This document shows positions 23,424 to 36,500 of a stretch of DNA of 64,000 nucleotides, piece by piece (the stretch's first letter is position 1; each line of letters begins with the position of its first letter). This stretch comes from Nymphaea colorata (taxonomy: Eukaryota; Streptophyta; Magnoliopsida; Nymphaeales; Nymphaeaceae). The notes below the pieces were generated by a model. The model saw nothing but the letters and a program-made list of their open reading frames with translations. It made no database searches and had not been told where the DNA came from. The translations under genes and the position numbers were made by a program. The stretch spans positions 4,977,224 through 5,041,223 of the forward strand of contig NC_045141.1 in assembly GCF_008831285.2 (NCBI RefSeq). Direction: 5' to 3'.

Positions 23424-24010
23424 ACCCCCCCAAGTCAAGCTGGTGCCCACATGTAATCAAAAAAGAAAGAAGATTGAATCCACTGAAATGATCGGGCCGG
23501 ACCGAAAACTGATGGGAAAAGTAACAGCGATTGGTTACTCCGGTGGTAGCACACAGATTTCCGAACGGGAGCGACTTCTTCGTGATGGCTGGTCGGATTC
23601 ACTTGAAACTTGGTGGGGATGTTGCTAAGACCTGGGCGATTATGCTGGGGGTGAACGAGAGGGTGAAATTCGCCCTTGGTTGCTTCAGATTTTGCCTGCA
23701 ACTTCTGCCCAGGCACTGCTTGGTTTCCGCCAAGCCAAGTGAGCGATGTGGTTGATTAAGGGTCAGCTATTGCGGAAAATCCATCTCCTTTCTAGACAGC
23801 AATTCTCGAATTGATGCGCAGTGACTTGCTGCTGCCGAGGACAGAATTCTCAGGTTGATTTGCCATCCAATTCACATAAATCTGACTGGCCTTCTACCAA
23901 TGGATTCCAACGAACCATTCGATTCTCACCTTGACAATCAGTCCGATAGACTAGGCTGCGATCTACCTTTCTGGTGTCTCTTTCTCTGATTTTGACAGAG
24001 ATTAAGAAGC

Positions 24011-24728
24011 TTACTAGAGCCGATCTTAATGTTTCTTAAGCTCTGCTCGAGATGGAAGGAACCGGGAGATGAATTCGGTTCCTCCCTTAATCTCTAGCAG
24101 CCAGAGTTGGAGCTATGGGTTGGAGCTTGGGATTCCAGTCACCGGCGGTAAGACGATTTGAGGAAGAGAGAGGCGAGAGCCAATTCACACGAAAAACTCA
24201 ACTTCTAATTCTTGATTGCATACTGAAAAAAATCTTACAAAAGAGTTTAAGTACTTGAAATAAAACCGGTTCTAACACATGAACCGAGACACTTGCTGAA
24301 ATAAAGGACTCAACTATAAGCAAATGCATGAAAGGGAAATCGAGACAAGATGTCTCGGAAGTTCAGTGAGTTTGGCTTCTCTCTCGCCGTTTCTGCCATA
24401 TAACCTGCCAAAGTTCGGCCTTAGGCTTGCCACGCATGGACCGGGTCAAGACTAGACTCAGGGTTTGAACTCGCTATAACCGGATCTAGGTCTAGTTTCA
24501 GTGCCTGATCAGCCTTGAAGTCATCAGCCCGCTGCCCGCGCTCCGCTGATGATGCTCCGCCCACACCGCCCACTGCATCAACTTCAAGTTCTGTGTTAGC
24601 ATCCTTTATAGCCCATCTACGCTTTCCATTATGCTGGCCACAAACCTGGCCGAAGGAGCTCGACTCTCTTGGCCTCGCTTGGTGTGCTGGCCCTGGTTCT
24701 TGGCCTCCTGTAGGAAGGTCTGCATCAC
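24011..24728. other. noncoding, possible LTR-like sequence
   Basis: No domain recognised. 24150-24420 (AGAGAGGCGAGAGCC through CAAGATGTCTCGGAAG) has the general look of a retrotransposon LTR, but I found no PBS or paired copy. The segmental duplication begins at about 24729. Confidence 0.3.
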
Positions 24729-24734
24729 TGCACT

Positions 24735-24838
24735 TGCAACCATTTGTGGCCTAGAGGCTTAACACCTAGAACATGAGACTCAAACCTAGATCTTTTGAGT
24801 GTAAACCACCATGCTACCGGGTTAAACTACGCCCCTTG
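24735..24838 (-). mobile_element. tRNA-derived SINE head (copy A)
   Basis: Read on the minus strand: a possible A box (GTAGTTTAACCCGGTAGCAT) and, about 30 bases on, a B box GGTTTGAGTCTC, close to the pol III consensus GGTTCRANTCC. This arrangement is typical of plant tRNA-derived SINEs. The tail was not delimited. The same element stands at the start of copy B. Confidence 0.5.
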
Positions 24839-25194
24839 AAGCATTTATTGCACAGTCAAATGCTGGTGAAAGCTATGTGCCACCACCACAAGTGTGACAA
24901 AAGGCTGTGCACTTTAATTTCATATGTTCTTTGAAAGTTGTCCAAACGCCTTCCCCAGTGTTTGAATGGCAAGAGTATGTCTAAGACAAAAGGTCCGAGT
25001 CACGCCTTCTTCTTCATCATTCAAACATATAGCTCGACATACTTAACAGATTGAGCCTTCTCTAAATAAATAATTTTCTAAAGGGACTGGAGAATTCAAA
25101 TGGAGTATGGGAAACAAGCAGCGACACGTTCAAACTCATGCTGGTTAAGAGAAACAAATAATTTTCTCCGGATCAGGATTCACCTATATCGATC

Positions 25195-26099
25195 ATTCTT
25201 ATTATTATGTCCCCATTGACAGGTGACATCGCAAGCTCTGCCTCCAGCTCACCGAACACAACTTGCAAGAAGTCTCATGGACATGTCGTATGAGGTCTAA
25301 GAACTGGATGAGGGAAAACCGATAGGATTATGGGATATTCTGCCAAAGATGAAATAGTGCGTCAGGTAATCTTCAGTTATAGATTCCGGAAATCCCCTGA
25401 GGACCAAGAAAAGTAATTTACTGGACAATGTCTCCGCCTCTTTCGTTGTGAGCATGGTAGCAAGTCCTCTTAGGCAGTGCTTATACACATGAATTAATGA
25501 CACCCGCGCACTGCCCTCACTGTACAATAAAATTAAAGATTAAGTGATTCCTTTCTGAAGTTAATGAAACAAGTACAAGTGACTTTCTTGCCATGGAATA
25601 ATGGATGACAATAACTTCAGGTGGTTTGCTTCCTCATAATTTTCTCCTTCAACTTCGTTGCTGCTACTCAACGTACTTCCCATGTATACAACATGTGCCT
25701 AGCTAGGAGATACACCCAATAAGCTAAAGGATGGATACCAAAATGTCTACAATTTCTTTGGAAAAGAAAAATAGAACGTAGGAAAAAAGCAATCTAATTG
25801 TAGGTAAACTCTTAAATTCATGGAAAAATTGGACTCAAAATTCATTTGGTTTTGGAAATTCTAAATTACGCCCAACAATTCTATGAAATATATTTCGATG
25901 GTCTTTTATCACAAGAACTTTATCAATATAATTCTTGTTATTAACAGATAGTAACAACTAAGAAGAGGTCAATAAATTTTAACTACTAATCATGGAGTAT
26001 CATATCAAGTATACGTACCTTTGGCGCTTTACTTGAAGCCCCATGGAGAAGGACAGAACCACAGACCAGGAAGAAAAGGAGCAGCCTGGTTTCTTCCAT
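25195..26099 (-). pseudogene. subtilisin-like protease (subtilase) 5' part, copy A
   Basis: The full gene would encode a secreted serine protease. Exon 1 (26099-26019): MEETRLLLFF signal peptide ending ASSKAPK, donor GTACGT. Exon 2 (25698-25592): AHVVYMGSTLSSS...ANHLKLLSS, the start of the I9 propeptide, ending at a GC donor. Exon 3 (25519-25297): SARVSLIHVYKHCLRGLATM then LTTKEAETLS, the I9 core (family pattern 'YkHgfsGFAA.Lt..qA..ls'), then a stop. A degenerate catalytic start, DIIIRMIDIGES, follows near 25245-25200, where the family has D-T-G around the catalytic Asp. The rest of the peptidase domain (His, Asn, Ser sites) is absent. It could at most make a secreted propeptide-like protein of about 135 residues. 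Confidence 0.75.
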
Positions 26100-29024
26100 G
26101 GGCGACGTCGAGATTAATGGTGTTCTTCCTTCTCTGGAGGCCTTATTTGTAGCTGTGATCATGTGGGAAATGACCGAAACGAATTTGTGTGATCTGTATG
26201 GAATAGAACCTTGCTGTGGCCAAGTTAGAAAATTTGACTTATCGATGCTTTAGTCCTAGGGATCTTTTCTTTTTCTTTACTTTATTTCTTTATTTTTTTC
26301 CTCATTTTATTTTTCAGGAGGATTAAGAAAGTGAGCAGATATATTATTCCAACAAAGCATGCCTTGTCTTCCTTTTCTTCCCCATATATATGAAAGACTT
26401 ACTTGACATTATGCCATGATCTTCAACCGGCTTGAACCATTGTGTTGCACACACACACACACATGGGACCTGGACTGGTTGAGACTGAAATAATCAGGTT
26501 TAGTTTAGTTGGGATGTCAAATCAGGTTGTTACTGTTGTTGTTTTCACAAAGATTGTCCCATTAGGCAACAGATAGCTAAGAGAATAAAATGAACAGGAG
26601 TGTGTTTGATAAGAGCAACATTGTGCGCTTGTAAAATGTCTTTCAAAAGCTTTATATTATTGTTTCAAAACACAATGTGTAATCATGTCTAACGTCAAAT
26701 TGTTGACATTAGGTTATGTTAACTTTTACGTCATGTATTTTGAAAACGTATCCCAATAAAACACAAAATTTTATTCTTATGAAATGCTCACTGCAATAAT
26801 CTTGTATTGGTAACGAGGAGGAAATGTTGCAACAATAATGTTTTTTTTTACTTAATTTATTGTGGCTGATCCGAGACCAACGGCGTATGAGATTACCGCA
26901 TTGAGAAGAGAAAAAAAAAGTCGAACTACTCTGAGGCCGACTTCCCCACTTTTTCATTTTACCCTCGCCGTATGAATTCTATTACTGATGAGCCATTGTA
27001 CTTCAAGACCTCCAAGTTGAAGGATGATGAGTCAACATGAAGGCATGTGTTCCTCACAAGACATTCAGAGAGAGTTATTTAAACTAAAGTGGAAGAAAAA
27101 ATAACAAAAGGAAGAAAAAAAAGAAGTCTGGGCTTCATGCATCCAACTGTTTGATGCTTTTGAAGTTGCCACAAAAACCAAAGAAAGCATCTTCCATTGC
27201 GGAAAATTGAATTTAATCAAATGAATATTCACATTGAGCAGCAACTCTTTCTTTTGTTTAGGACAAGCGACATGTTTTTCCAATTTAAAGAAGAAGAGGG
27301 AAAAAATAATCAAACCTGTTTCAACTGTATTGAAAGAAGAGACTTTAAGTGCAGCTTCCTGAAATCAGGGTGAGAAAAGGAGATGTGGGTGACAAGCAAG
27401 TACAAATATTCATCGGCGATGAAGAAGACTGAAATCTAGACCTTTTCCTTCTTTTGGCTTTGCCCCACTCCTTTGGTGCCGTCACACGTGCTTTAAGCCC
27501 TCCTTCTCCCTTTCAAATCTTTGATTTTTTCTCATGATGTTGTCTTTGTAAGGCACGGCCATGGGCGACGTCGAGATTAATGGTGTTCTTCCTTCTCTGG
27601 AGGCCTTATTTGTAGCTGTGATCATGTGGGAAATGGCCGAAACGAATTTGTGTGAGCTGTATGGAATAGAACCTTGCTGTGGCCAAGTTAGAAAATTTGA
27701 CTTATCGATGCTTTAGTCCTAGGGATCTTTTCTTTTTCTTTACTTTATTTCTTTATTTTTTTCCTCATTTTATTTTTCAGGAGGATTAAGAAAGTGAGCA
27801 GATATATTATTCCAACAAACCATGCCTTGTCTTCCTTTTCTTCCCAATATATATGAAAGACTTACTTGACATTATGCCATGATCTTCAACCGGCTTGAAC
27901 CATTGTGTTGCACACACACACAAACATGGGACCTAGACTGGTTGAGACTCAAATAATCAGGTTTAGTTTAGTTGGGATATGAAATCAGGTTGTTACTGTT
28001 GTTGTTTTCACAAAGATTGACCCATTAGGCAACATATACCTAAGAATTAAATGAATAGGAGTGTGTTTGATAAGAGCAACATTGTGCGCTTGTAAAATGT
28101 ATTTCAAAAGCTTTATATTATTGTTTCAAAACACAATGTGTAATCATGTCTAACGTCAAATTGTTGACATTTGGTTATGTTAACTTTTACGTCATGTATT
28201 TTGAAGACGTATCCCCATAAAACACAAAATATTATTCTTATCAAATGCTCACTGCAATAATCTTGTTTCGGTAACGAGGAGGACATGTTGCAACAATAAT
28301 GTATTTTTTTTTACTTAATTTATTGTGTCCGATCCGAGACCAACTGCGTATGAGATTACCGCATTGAGAAGAGAAAAAAAAAGTCGAACTACTCTGAGGC
28401 CGACTTCCCCACTTTTTCATATCGCCACATGAATTCTATTAGTGATGAGCCATTGTACTTCAAGACCTTCAAGTTGAAGGATGATGAGTCAACATGAAGG
28501 CATGTGTTCCTCACAAGACATTCACAGAGAGTTATTTAAACTAAAGTGGAAGAAAAAATAACAAAAGGAAGAAAAAAAAGAAGTCTGGGCTTCATGCATC
28601 CAACTGTTTGATGCTTTTGAAGTTGCCACAAAAACCCAAAGAACGCATCTTCCGTTGGGGAAAATTGAATTTAATCAAATGAATATTCACATTGAGCAGC
28701 AACTCTTTCTTTTGTTTAGGACAAGCGACATGTTTTTCCAATTTAAAGAAGAAGAGGGAAAAAACAATCAAACCTGTTTCAACTGTATTGAAAGAAGAGA
28801 CTTTAAGTGCAGCTTCCTGAAATCAGGGTGGGAAGAGGAGATGTGGGTGACAAGCAAGTACAAATATTCATCGGCGATGAAGAAGACTGAAATCTAGACC
28901 TTTTCCTTCTTTTGGCTTTGCCCCGCTCCTTTGGTGCCGTCACGTGCTTTAAGCCCTCCTTCTCCCTTTCAAATCTTTGATTTTTTCTCATGATGTTGTC
29001 TTTGTAAGGCACGGCCATGGCGGT
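26098..29024 (+). repeat. tandem duplication of a 1463-bp unit
   Basis: 26098-27560 and 27561-29023 are near-identical direct copies. The unit starts at ATGGGCGACGTCGAGATTAA and ends at TTTGTAAGGCACGGCC. The inner junction GGCCATGGGCG combines GGCCATGGCGG (right end, 29013) and TTCCATGGGCG (left end, 26095), so the breakpoint lies in a shared CCATGG. Contents: upstream DNA of the subtilase copy, a (CA)n tract at 26448-26463, and no clear gene. Copy B has one unit only (about 50360-51820). Confidence 0.9.
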
Positions 29025-29861
29025 TGGCTTCTTTCTAGAGTGCCCCATTAAATTTAACAGGTCTAGTCCCCCCATGGTTTTTCATTGCATGTAGAAAGTG
29101 TTTGGTTCCCATTTTCAGAATGTTGAAAGCAAGAACACCTTGTTCATGCATGTTCCGAAAGACATATGGATAAACGTTGTCATTTAAAACCACATTTTAA
29201 AAAATTCTGGTAAATAAACTGAATGATGTTTTCAAACAACTTAGTAATTTAGTCACATAAATGAATGAGAGCAATGGAAAGATAAGTAGTCACATAAGTG
29301 AACAGGACACTAGTAAAGCTTAGAGAAACAATGACCACTCCCACTTTTGATGGATAGGCAAAGGAGCCAGAAGTATAAAATAATGTCACATAAAATTAGT
29401 TGACATCAAAGACGGGGACACCCATGGCTTGGGATGTACAAAGGCCCCACATGCAGTTTCTCATTTCAAAATTTGCCATATTAAAAAAAGGAAAAATGTC
29501 TTCTTAATGAATAGCAATTATAAGAGAGTATAACAATTGCCGTGTTTCTTTTGTACAGGTTGCATATAAAGTTTGATATAGACAAATTTTTACGAACACC
29601 CATCTTTTCATTGAGTTAAAAATTTAATTGTTCATTAACTTATTAAGGTACTCTTGTGTAGTAGTGCAATTTGTTATTCAATTAGTAATAGCCTATATTT
29701 ATTTTAGTGTAAATTTGATTTTTAGAAGAAAAACACATCTTCTATTTCAGGAAAATCTTTCATGCAATGACAATTTATATTCTATTAAATGACAAGACGG
29801 TGGCCCTGCAGCTCAACTTTCTAACTCTGCCACTGATTTGCATATGGGAGAAAAAGACAAA
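29025..29861. other. noncoding between tandem repeat and GH2 exon
   Basis: 29025-29215 matches copy B. 29220-29700 has no counterpart there (copy B has about 170 unrelated bases instead). Nothing coding recognised. Confidence 0.45.
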
Positions 29862-29862
29862 C

Positions 29863-30102
29863 CTGGTGGCTCTTTGCAATTTATATCTTCAAATGTACTC
29901 TCATAGAACCCCATAGGTGTTCTTATGGAGCTAGTTGCCAGATAAAATTTCCAGTAACCACTCAATGAGTGCACAAATGGCAAGCCCTCAACCCTTTAGC
30001 CAACACTATCTAAAGAACTAGAAACAGCATCGTCATTCCATGCGGCTAAGTTGGAAACCAGCACATCAACTTTGCTTCTCTTGCACCAATACTTGAGAGG
30101 TC
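29863..30102 (-). pseudogene. GH2 beta-galactosidase exon 2, copy A
   Basis: Encodes PLKYWCKRSKVDVL, AWNDDAVSSSLDSV, then after an in-frame TAA (29996-29998) VEGLPFVHSLSGYWKFYLAT. This matches the N-terminal part of the plant LacZ-type glycoside hydrolase family 2 protein (WNDDAV...GLPFV.SLSGYWKF.LA). Exon 1, present in copy B, is missing because the adjacent region is deleted, and no later exons follow. A nonfunctional fragment. Confidence 0.85.
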
Positions 30103-30314
30103 CTACAAACAGTGGTTGAAAAACTTAAATTTTTAAAGTATGTCAAGAATACATAGCAGAAATATATGAAGGATGCCAAATTCAACTATCTGCAATAAAA
30201 AAATGAAAAAAAAAGAGATGAACCCTGTACATGTGCCATCACAAATTGAGTTTCATACCTAAACAAGTTTAATTGTTCAAACTCAAATGCAAATCCCTAT
30301 CTAAAGTTTTCCAA

Positions 30315-30563
30315 TTAATTCACAAATCCTGAACAGCAACATAAGATCATAATTTCAAAAATTGCACTGGTACATTGATCCATAGGAGGAGGTGATAAAA
30401 TGCTCCTAATTCGTTTCTTCACAACCCCCTTCAACTGGCTACCAATTTTAGGCGAAAATACAATGCTTGCAGAACCAATGATCAAATCTTTATAGATCAT
30501 CCTATTGCCTCCTTGTTCTACTACACCATCAACAATTATGAAGACAGGTAGAGTCTCCCCCAC
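30315..30563 (-). other. coding-like fragment, unknown, conserved in copy B
   Basis: Minus-strand frame contains LPVFIIVDGVVEQGGNRMIY then KDLIIGSASIVFSPKIGSQL. Copy B (about 54300-54500) preserves much of it (FIIIDGTVEQGGNRIIYKDL) before breaking. I do not recognise a family. It may be part of another captured or decayed gene. Confidence 0.35.
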
Positions 30564-30719
30564 AAAAAAACATATTTAAGTGTCCTATGCACTCAAGAGA
30601 GAAAGGGGCTAGCCTTTTCAAGAGGCTTGAAGTAAGAAACAAAACAAAGTGAAGCTGCCGATGTAGAAGAAGTAGCAGCAGATATAGATGACTATAAAGC
30701 TCTAGTATATACATGCATC

Positions 30720-32230
30720 CTTATATAGCTGGGTATAGCCATGACGTGCAACTAACATATCTAAATTTAAGTAGAATCACAAGCTCAATGAAGAGAACAC
30801 GACAGTTAACAATCAAACTGCAACTACTTTAACTAAGACTCAAACAAGCATGAAATTCTGAACCACGAGCACTACCCTGAATCACGTCCCCACTATACTA
30901 AACTACAACTAAGAAGGCAACAAGAAGAAAATTCAATTTAAAACCAAACTTTCATGCATCTCGAACTAGATCAAAACATCAAGAAAATTCAATTTAAAAT
31001 GTGTTTTTCACAAAAAAAAAACATAAATTTCATAAGGACAACCAAATGGATCCATGTTGGATTTAGAGAAACTCGATTGGCTGTACAGAAAATGATGAAG
31101 GATATGCACAAGGGAGACTCAAGCCTCTTCGCTCCCTCTTTCTCTCTCTCTCTCTCTCATGTATAGCCCCCCTACTTCAATCACTCCCATACCCTCCACG
31201 CCCCTCTCCTTTAGCACCCACCTAGCCAATCTGAATCCCTACCGAGTCCCTAAGCACCCATGCACGTTATGCCTCCCTCCTTATTCTCAACCTAGAGGTC
31301 GCACCACATCCCTTTCCTCGGCCTCACCAAGGACTCCAAGGAAGAGTGATGCCTTGAGATCCTAAAGCAAGGGCCTAGTGGCTCGGCAGCCCACTCCTTC
31401 CCATAGACATGAATACGGTTGAGCTCTAACTCTAGAGGAGACTCAAGTGAGGAAGGGCTCGAACAAATAAGGCAATCAAAAACCTTACTAGATAATTTTC
31501 CTTGCAATAACACACAAATATATGCAAAAACACAATTCTCCCCACTAAATAAAAAATCTAAAACTGTGTAGGTTGGAGTATTGGCTTTGATATGGATACA
31601 GAGCCTTAAATAAATAAAAATAATTTGACATTTTGTCAGCTGATTTTCACACAAGAAACTTCAAACCAACAATCAAACCCAAATTCAACTTTATTCCAGA
31701 TCAGAACGTCATAAGTCTTCTGACTCTGAAACAGAGAATGATTTTTGTAGTTTTTACTGGTTTGCCAATCATGGTTACCTGTCTTTGTAAAGAGTTGATA
31801 CCAAAACTAAATGTTTTATTGACTCAACGGAAACAGAGGACCTTCAAAAATACTGAATGCTTATGATATAAGGAATGTCAATGACCAAAGACAAATAATA
31901 AAATAATAAATCGATGACTAATATATGTTTACAAAATAATTCAGCTAACTAACTAGGTTCGATGCATTCAGAAAGGCTTGACTAATGAAGAGAAACAAAC
32001 ACACAAAGTAAATACCAAGGCATAACAGCTCCAATATTCATATACATTCTAAAATATAAATCGGTGTAACCATGCCATGCGCAACTAACATACAGATTCA
32101 AAATCACAAGCTCAATGAAGAAAACATGACACTTAACCATCAGACACCAACCACTCTAAATAAGATTAAAACAAGCATGAAATCAGAAAACTACCCACGT
32201 CCCCACTGGATTAAACTACAGATAAAATAT
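30720..32230 (+). repeat. diverged internal repeat pair and noncoding sequence
   Basis: About 30735-30905 resembles 32075-32225 in the same orientation (shared AATCACAAGCTCAATGAAGA and CACGTCCCCACT). Between them lies a CT-rich tract near 31138-31160 and no recognised gene. Confidence 0.5.
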
Positions 32231-33520
32231 GCACCTAAATAGGGCCAGTCAAGCATCACAAGGAGAAAGTTCGAACAATTGACCTTCAACAATAGTCTCA
32301 CATTATGGGGACTCTAGTTAACTGACGCACTACATGAAACTAACTCTAAACTGAGCATGGCGATAGGCTGGAATCACATGGAACATAAAAAAAGATACAT
32401 ACTGAACCTAGGTCTCAAAGTCTAAAGACTCTAAACCTGTTTGACACTCACCAATAAGACCTGACCTTAACACGATTCCAAATGGAACCAAGTCCCAACC
32501 TGTAAAGAGAAAGTTCAATGGAGGACCTAGCAGCGTGGTGGACAGTGTGCTCGATGATACTTGAAGATGGAACACCTTCTCTTACTCTCACTTTTGACAC
32601 TTGAAAATTCTTTAAGCCAGCTAAGAAAAGCAAACAAGAAGGAAGGATAAATAGAAAAAAATCTACCACTTGCTAGAGATGGGTGGTTGTTAAGATGAAT
32701 GGTTAGATGGCTATGTGCCAGAAACACCATAGGGCCTTCTCAAGCATATCCAACATTTTAAAACAACTAAACGTAGCAAGACTACAAGAAATAGTTAGCT
32801 AGTATAAGATTATGTAAATGAAAAAAATCAAATCAAATAAAATCTAGAATCACATTTCAAAAAAACTACTACCTAAACAGCGATGAGAAATAGGACCCAT
32901 GAGTGAGGAGAGGGGATTAAGTGTGATGCCCTTCGAATTTGTGTCCATAAGGGAAACTTAATAAAATCATGTGCTTACCCATGTTCTCTCTTAGTTTCCT
33001 TATTGCTCATCCACATCATCCCAACTTATCCAACATATGTCTAGCTAGAATCCAAACTCAACTAAACTAAGAATCAAAATCAACTAAATATGTACTAAAT
33101 ATGGTACATTTACTTATACAGCCCACCATATATAAGTATATATATGGTCATAACTCCTATACAGTTATGACCAAATAATATGGTTATAGGGCTATGAACC
33201 TATTCTGATCATAATACTATATTCCAGTATGACCTCTAATAACATAACACCAGTTGCCTTATATTAAATGGGATACTACTAAAAAACAATAGTGCTATGT
33301 CTTTTAGAAAGATTTGTCAATCCGTGAAGTTTGGATGACTTGAACAGAAATCACAATCATTTGCTGATTTATATGCAAAAAAAGGTAACTCAACTTCAGA
33401 AAGTGTAAATTCAATGAGACGCACAAGGATGATTGAGAGGCTTCTTAGTTATTTGCGTGCCAAGCATTGCATGCACAAGCAACAAGAAATGACCAGGCTG
33501 CACACATTACCTATGTCACC
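32231..33520. other. noncoding, no recognised feature
   Basis: AT-rich sequence without a convincing gene. It may include the 3' flank of the VAL-like pseudogene. Confidence 0.4.
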
Positions 33521-33524
33521 AGCT

Positions 33525-36500
33525 TGCTGTTGCTTTGACTGAATGATGATATTACACCTTCCAACACATACATCCTACTGTTATTATTTGGCCAAAATCG
33601 AAATTGAAATACCCCTATCCTTTCCATTTGCATCCTAAACACTAAGAGGCAGTCTTTCAGGATGAGAAATTGCCGGGAAGTATGTCTGTTCAAGATTAAG
33701 AATTGCATAAGAATCAAGCATATGAGTGTACCAAAAACGAAATTTAATTGAAGGAAGTCCAAGGAAGAAAGCAGCCCTAAACAAGTTAGACGCCCTAGTA
33801 TATGGCAAAAACAAGAGGACGAAAAAGTCTAACATGGTCTTAGTTTCAGAAAAGACAACAATAAAAATTTCAGAAACATACCTCTACACATTTTTTTTGC
33901 AGCACCAGGCGCCCTATCTGACCTGCATCAATAGCACTCAATGTTTTCTCAAATAAAGGGGTGATAATAGAATTTGAGCTTACGGAAGATCAAGGATCAC
34001 ATGGAGGACTTGGATTCACTATAATATCAACAAATCAAGTGCAAATTTTGGAGTGAATCAATGACACCAAGCAAATATGCTTTATGGTACAATTATCAAA
34101 CTACGTAGAAGATGATACTTTTCTGATATTTTGTGAAGCTCCTGATTGCTGCTGATCCTTGGCCAATATCCAGAAAGGATAGACTGATTTCTTGCCCATC
34201 CTTCGATGCGACGCCTTGCCATGGTGGCCTGCTTTTGTGCATCTTTAGAAATGTCCAGTCCAGTATGAAAGCTGGAAGGATTTTCCTGTTGCAGCATATA
34301 AGGCCTCTCTTCGCGTGCATGAGATCCAGAAGGCTTGCTTGAATCCCTTCCTTCATTGTCCGTCAGAGAAGCAGACCGTTGTGTTACATTTTGGCATGAA
34401 CCAGATGATTCATGTTTTTGACCATCAAGAGATTTCTTGAGCTTATGATCATGTTGCTTTCAGTTTCATGGATCTTTCTTCCTTTCACATGCTTGGTATC
34501 CAGCAAGCCTCCTATATTATCTTGAACCGATGCACCTAAAGGACTCTGCACATTAATTTCTGAATTCCCAATGTCAATCTTTTTATGTGCAGGGAGCTTG
34601 AAGTCACCACCTGCTTCCTTTTCAAATACATTTTGGTTCTCAACAAAGCAGGCAGATGCCTGCTCCAATTCTAGGAGTTTCTCACCTACCTTTTCAGTTC
34701 TAGGATACTTCATCGTTGAACATGAGTTGGAATTCCAAGCTAAGGAGTGCAAAAGCCCAAGAGATTGTTATACCAGTGCAAGTCCAGAATTTGGCACTGG
34801 AGCCTGACTCCATTTTTTTTTGTATATTGATCTGTGAAACTGTCAGCGGAAGGTAGAGGAGATAACTAAAAAGGCATCTTTAACTGATTTGATGTCCAGC
34901 AAGCAAATTGATGAAAAATGATAGAACAGAAACAAATAATAAGTAAAGCATCTAAAAGAATGGGGAAAATTTTTTGTACAATCCATGCAGTCCATAAGAA
35001 AATCTTTCAGTATATCACAAAAAACAGCTAGCAATTGCCTATAGAGAACATGCTGATTTTCTAGAGATGATTTATTTCCCCAAAAAATCAGATCATTCTT
35101 CCCAGGATGTCTGGGACATAAATCTTATCTGGCTTCCAGCCAATGATCATAAAATCCAATGAAAGTTGCTGAACGAGAACTCATTGCTGCATCCATGTGC
35201 AGTTGTGGAATCAGTAGTCAGCCATACAGCCCAAAGCCACAAATGTGTTGCAATCATGTAACATCAAAATATATGTGAGACTTCTTTTTTCCAACAATTA
35301 AAAGGCTTACTGCATTAAGCGAACTTGTCTTGGTACAAGAAATGCATTCTATTCCACCAACATCCAGGAGCAAGAATGTATGAGCTGAAACGACGCACCC
35401 ACAATGTAACCGCTGGAATAAGAAACATTTTGTTAAGGAAAGAAATTTTTTAAGTAATTCCAAAAACAACTTGGGGCTACAGTTTTTGACATAATGGAAC
35501 CTAAATGTATCTAACTGCATTCTAAATAAGAGAATACAAGATGATGCTTGTGTTCTCAAGCATCACAACGGATATTAGTGCAATTCATCAAAAAAGTGTA
35601 GCCAGTTGCATTTGTAGGTTCTTCAACTTGCTACACTTTGATGCATGAGAAGTAGATCAGAGCATTTTCATATTTTTAACACAGGGCAACTAGAGTTGTG
35701 TTACATCCCAGTTTCTAACCTTTCCACACGTCTCACAGTTCCTCCACCAGCAGCATCAAAATGAAAATCTTCACAAAACCTTAACTCATCATACGCAGAA
35801 CTAAAAGATCAAAAGAGAGTTATCAAAAGAATGTGGTAGAATATTGGTTACTGCTTCCTAAGTGATTAAAAGAAAAGAAGAAAAAACCAAAAACAGATAA
35901 CGCCATGGAGATAAAGTTTTCAAAAGAGGTTCAAAGATGGACTATCAGTAAAGAAAATTATTCTGACGAAATCCAATACAGAAAAAGCATCAAAAATAAG
36001 AAAAATATAATAGATCCACATGTAACATGAAATCCCCAAGTGGTGTGATAACTTGGTAATATCCAAAACTAGCAACAGCAAAGGAGCACCATTCCTCTTT
36101 GCATACGAAATTCTAAAAGATAGAATTCTTTTCTAGCGGCCAATAGCTGCTAGTGATGGATAGCTCTACACAATCACCACTACGACAGGCAAAGGTTCAT
36201 TAGGGACAAGTATGACGTCTAACCGACTCTCCAGCGCTCGACAAAAAAGGGGGTAGCCGACCGATGCTCCATTCCATCAGAGAAAAAATAGTGTCCCACT
36301 TTACAGGCCAGATGCAAAATTAAAAAGGTATTTCCATACGCATGCTTTTAAACAAATAAGAGAGCTTCATTCTTTACAAAATTTGCCTAGAACTGGGAAA
36401 GAGAAACCACATTTTCTGCCCACCACCGCTTCAACAACCAAGAAAAGATCGATTTCTGCACCAAATCAAAAGAAAAGTGAAGGCTTCCATAGTAAGACAT

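Larger units (their letters stand above)
21600..24010. other. organelle-derived DNA inserted in the nucleus (mosaic)
   Basis: Contains decayed pieces of plastid rrn16, psbC and cemA in a non-plastid order, embedded in sequence with the look of plant mitochondrial intergenic DNA (for example CCTGAATCAAGAGCCGC near 21890). The unassigned parts (about 21680-22200, 22500-23370, 23430-24010) contain no gene I could identify. Base composition is less AT-rich than the flanks. The likely source is plastid DNA, or mitochondrial DNA that already carried plastid pieces. The outer boundaries are approximate. Confidence 0.7.
24729..31175 (+). repeat. segmental duplication, main block, copy A
   Basis: Aligns in order and orientation with 48992-55115, from TGCACTTGC near 24729 to CTCATGTATA near 31160. 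Main differences: copy A has an extra tandem unit of 1463 bp, a different middle stretch at 29220-29700, and lacks the region corresponding to 52860-54290 that carries GH2 exon 1 in copy B. Confidence 0.9.

Noticed and set aside
21600-24010. Organellar tRNA genes or further complete organelle genes
   Set aside because: No cloverleaf or full coding sequence was found; several open frames there match nothing I can name.
28803-29075. 90-codon minus-strand frame, also seen at 51607-51879
   Set aside because: Conserved between copies only because the whole block is duplicated; it is basic and low-complexity with no family signature.
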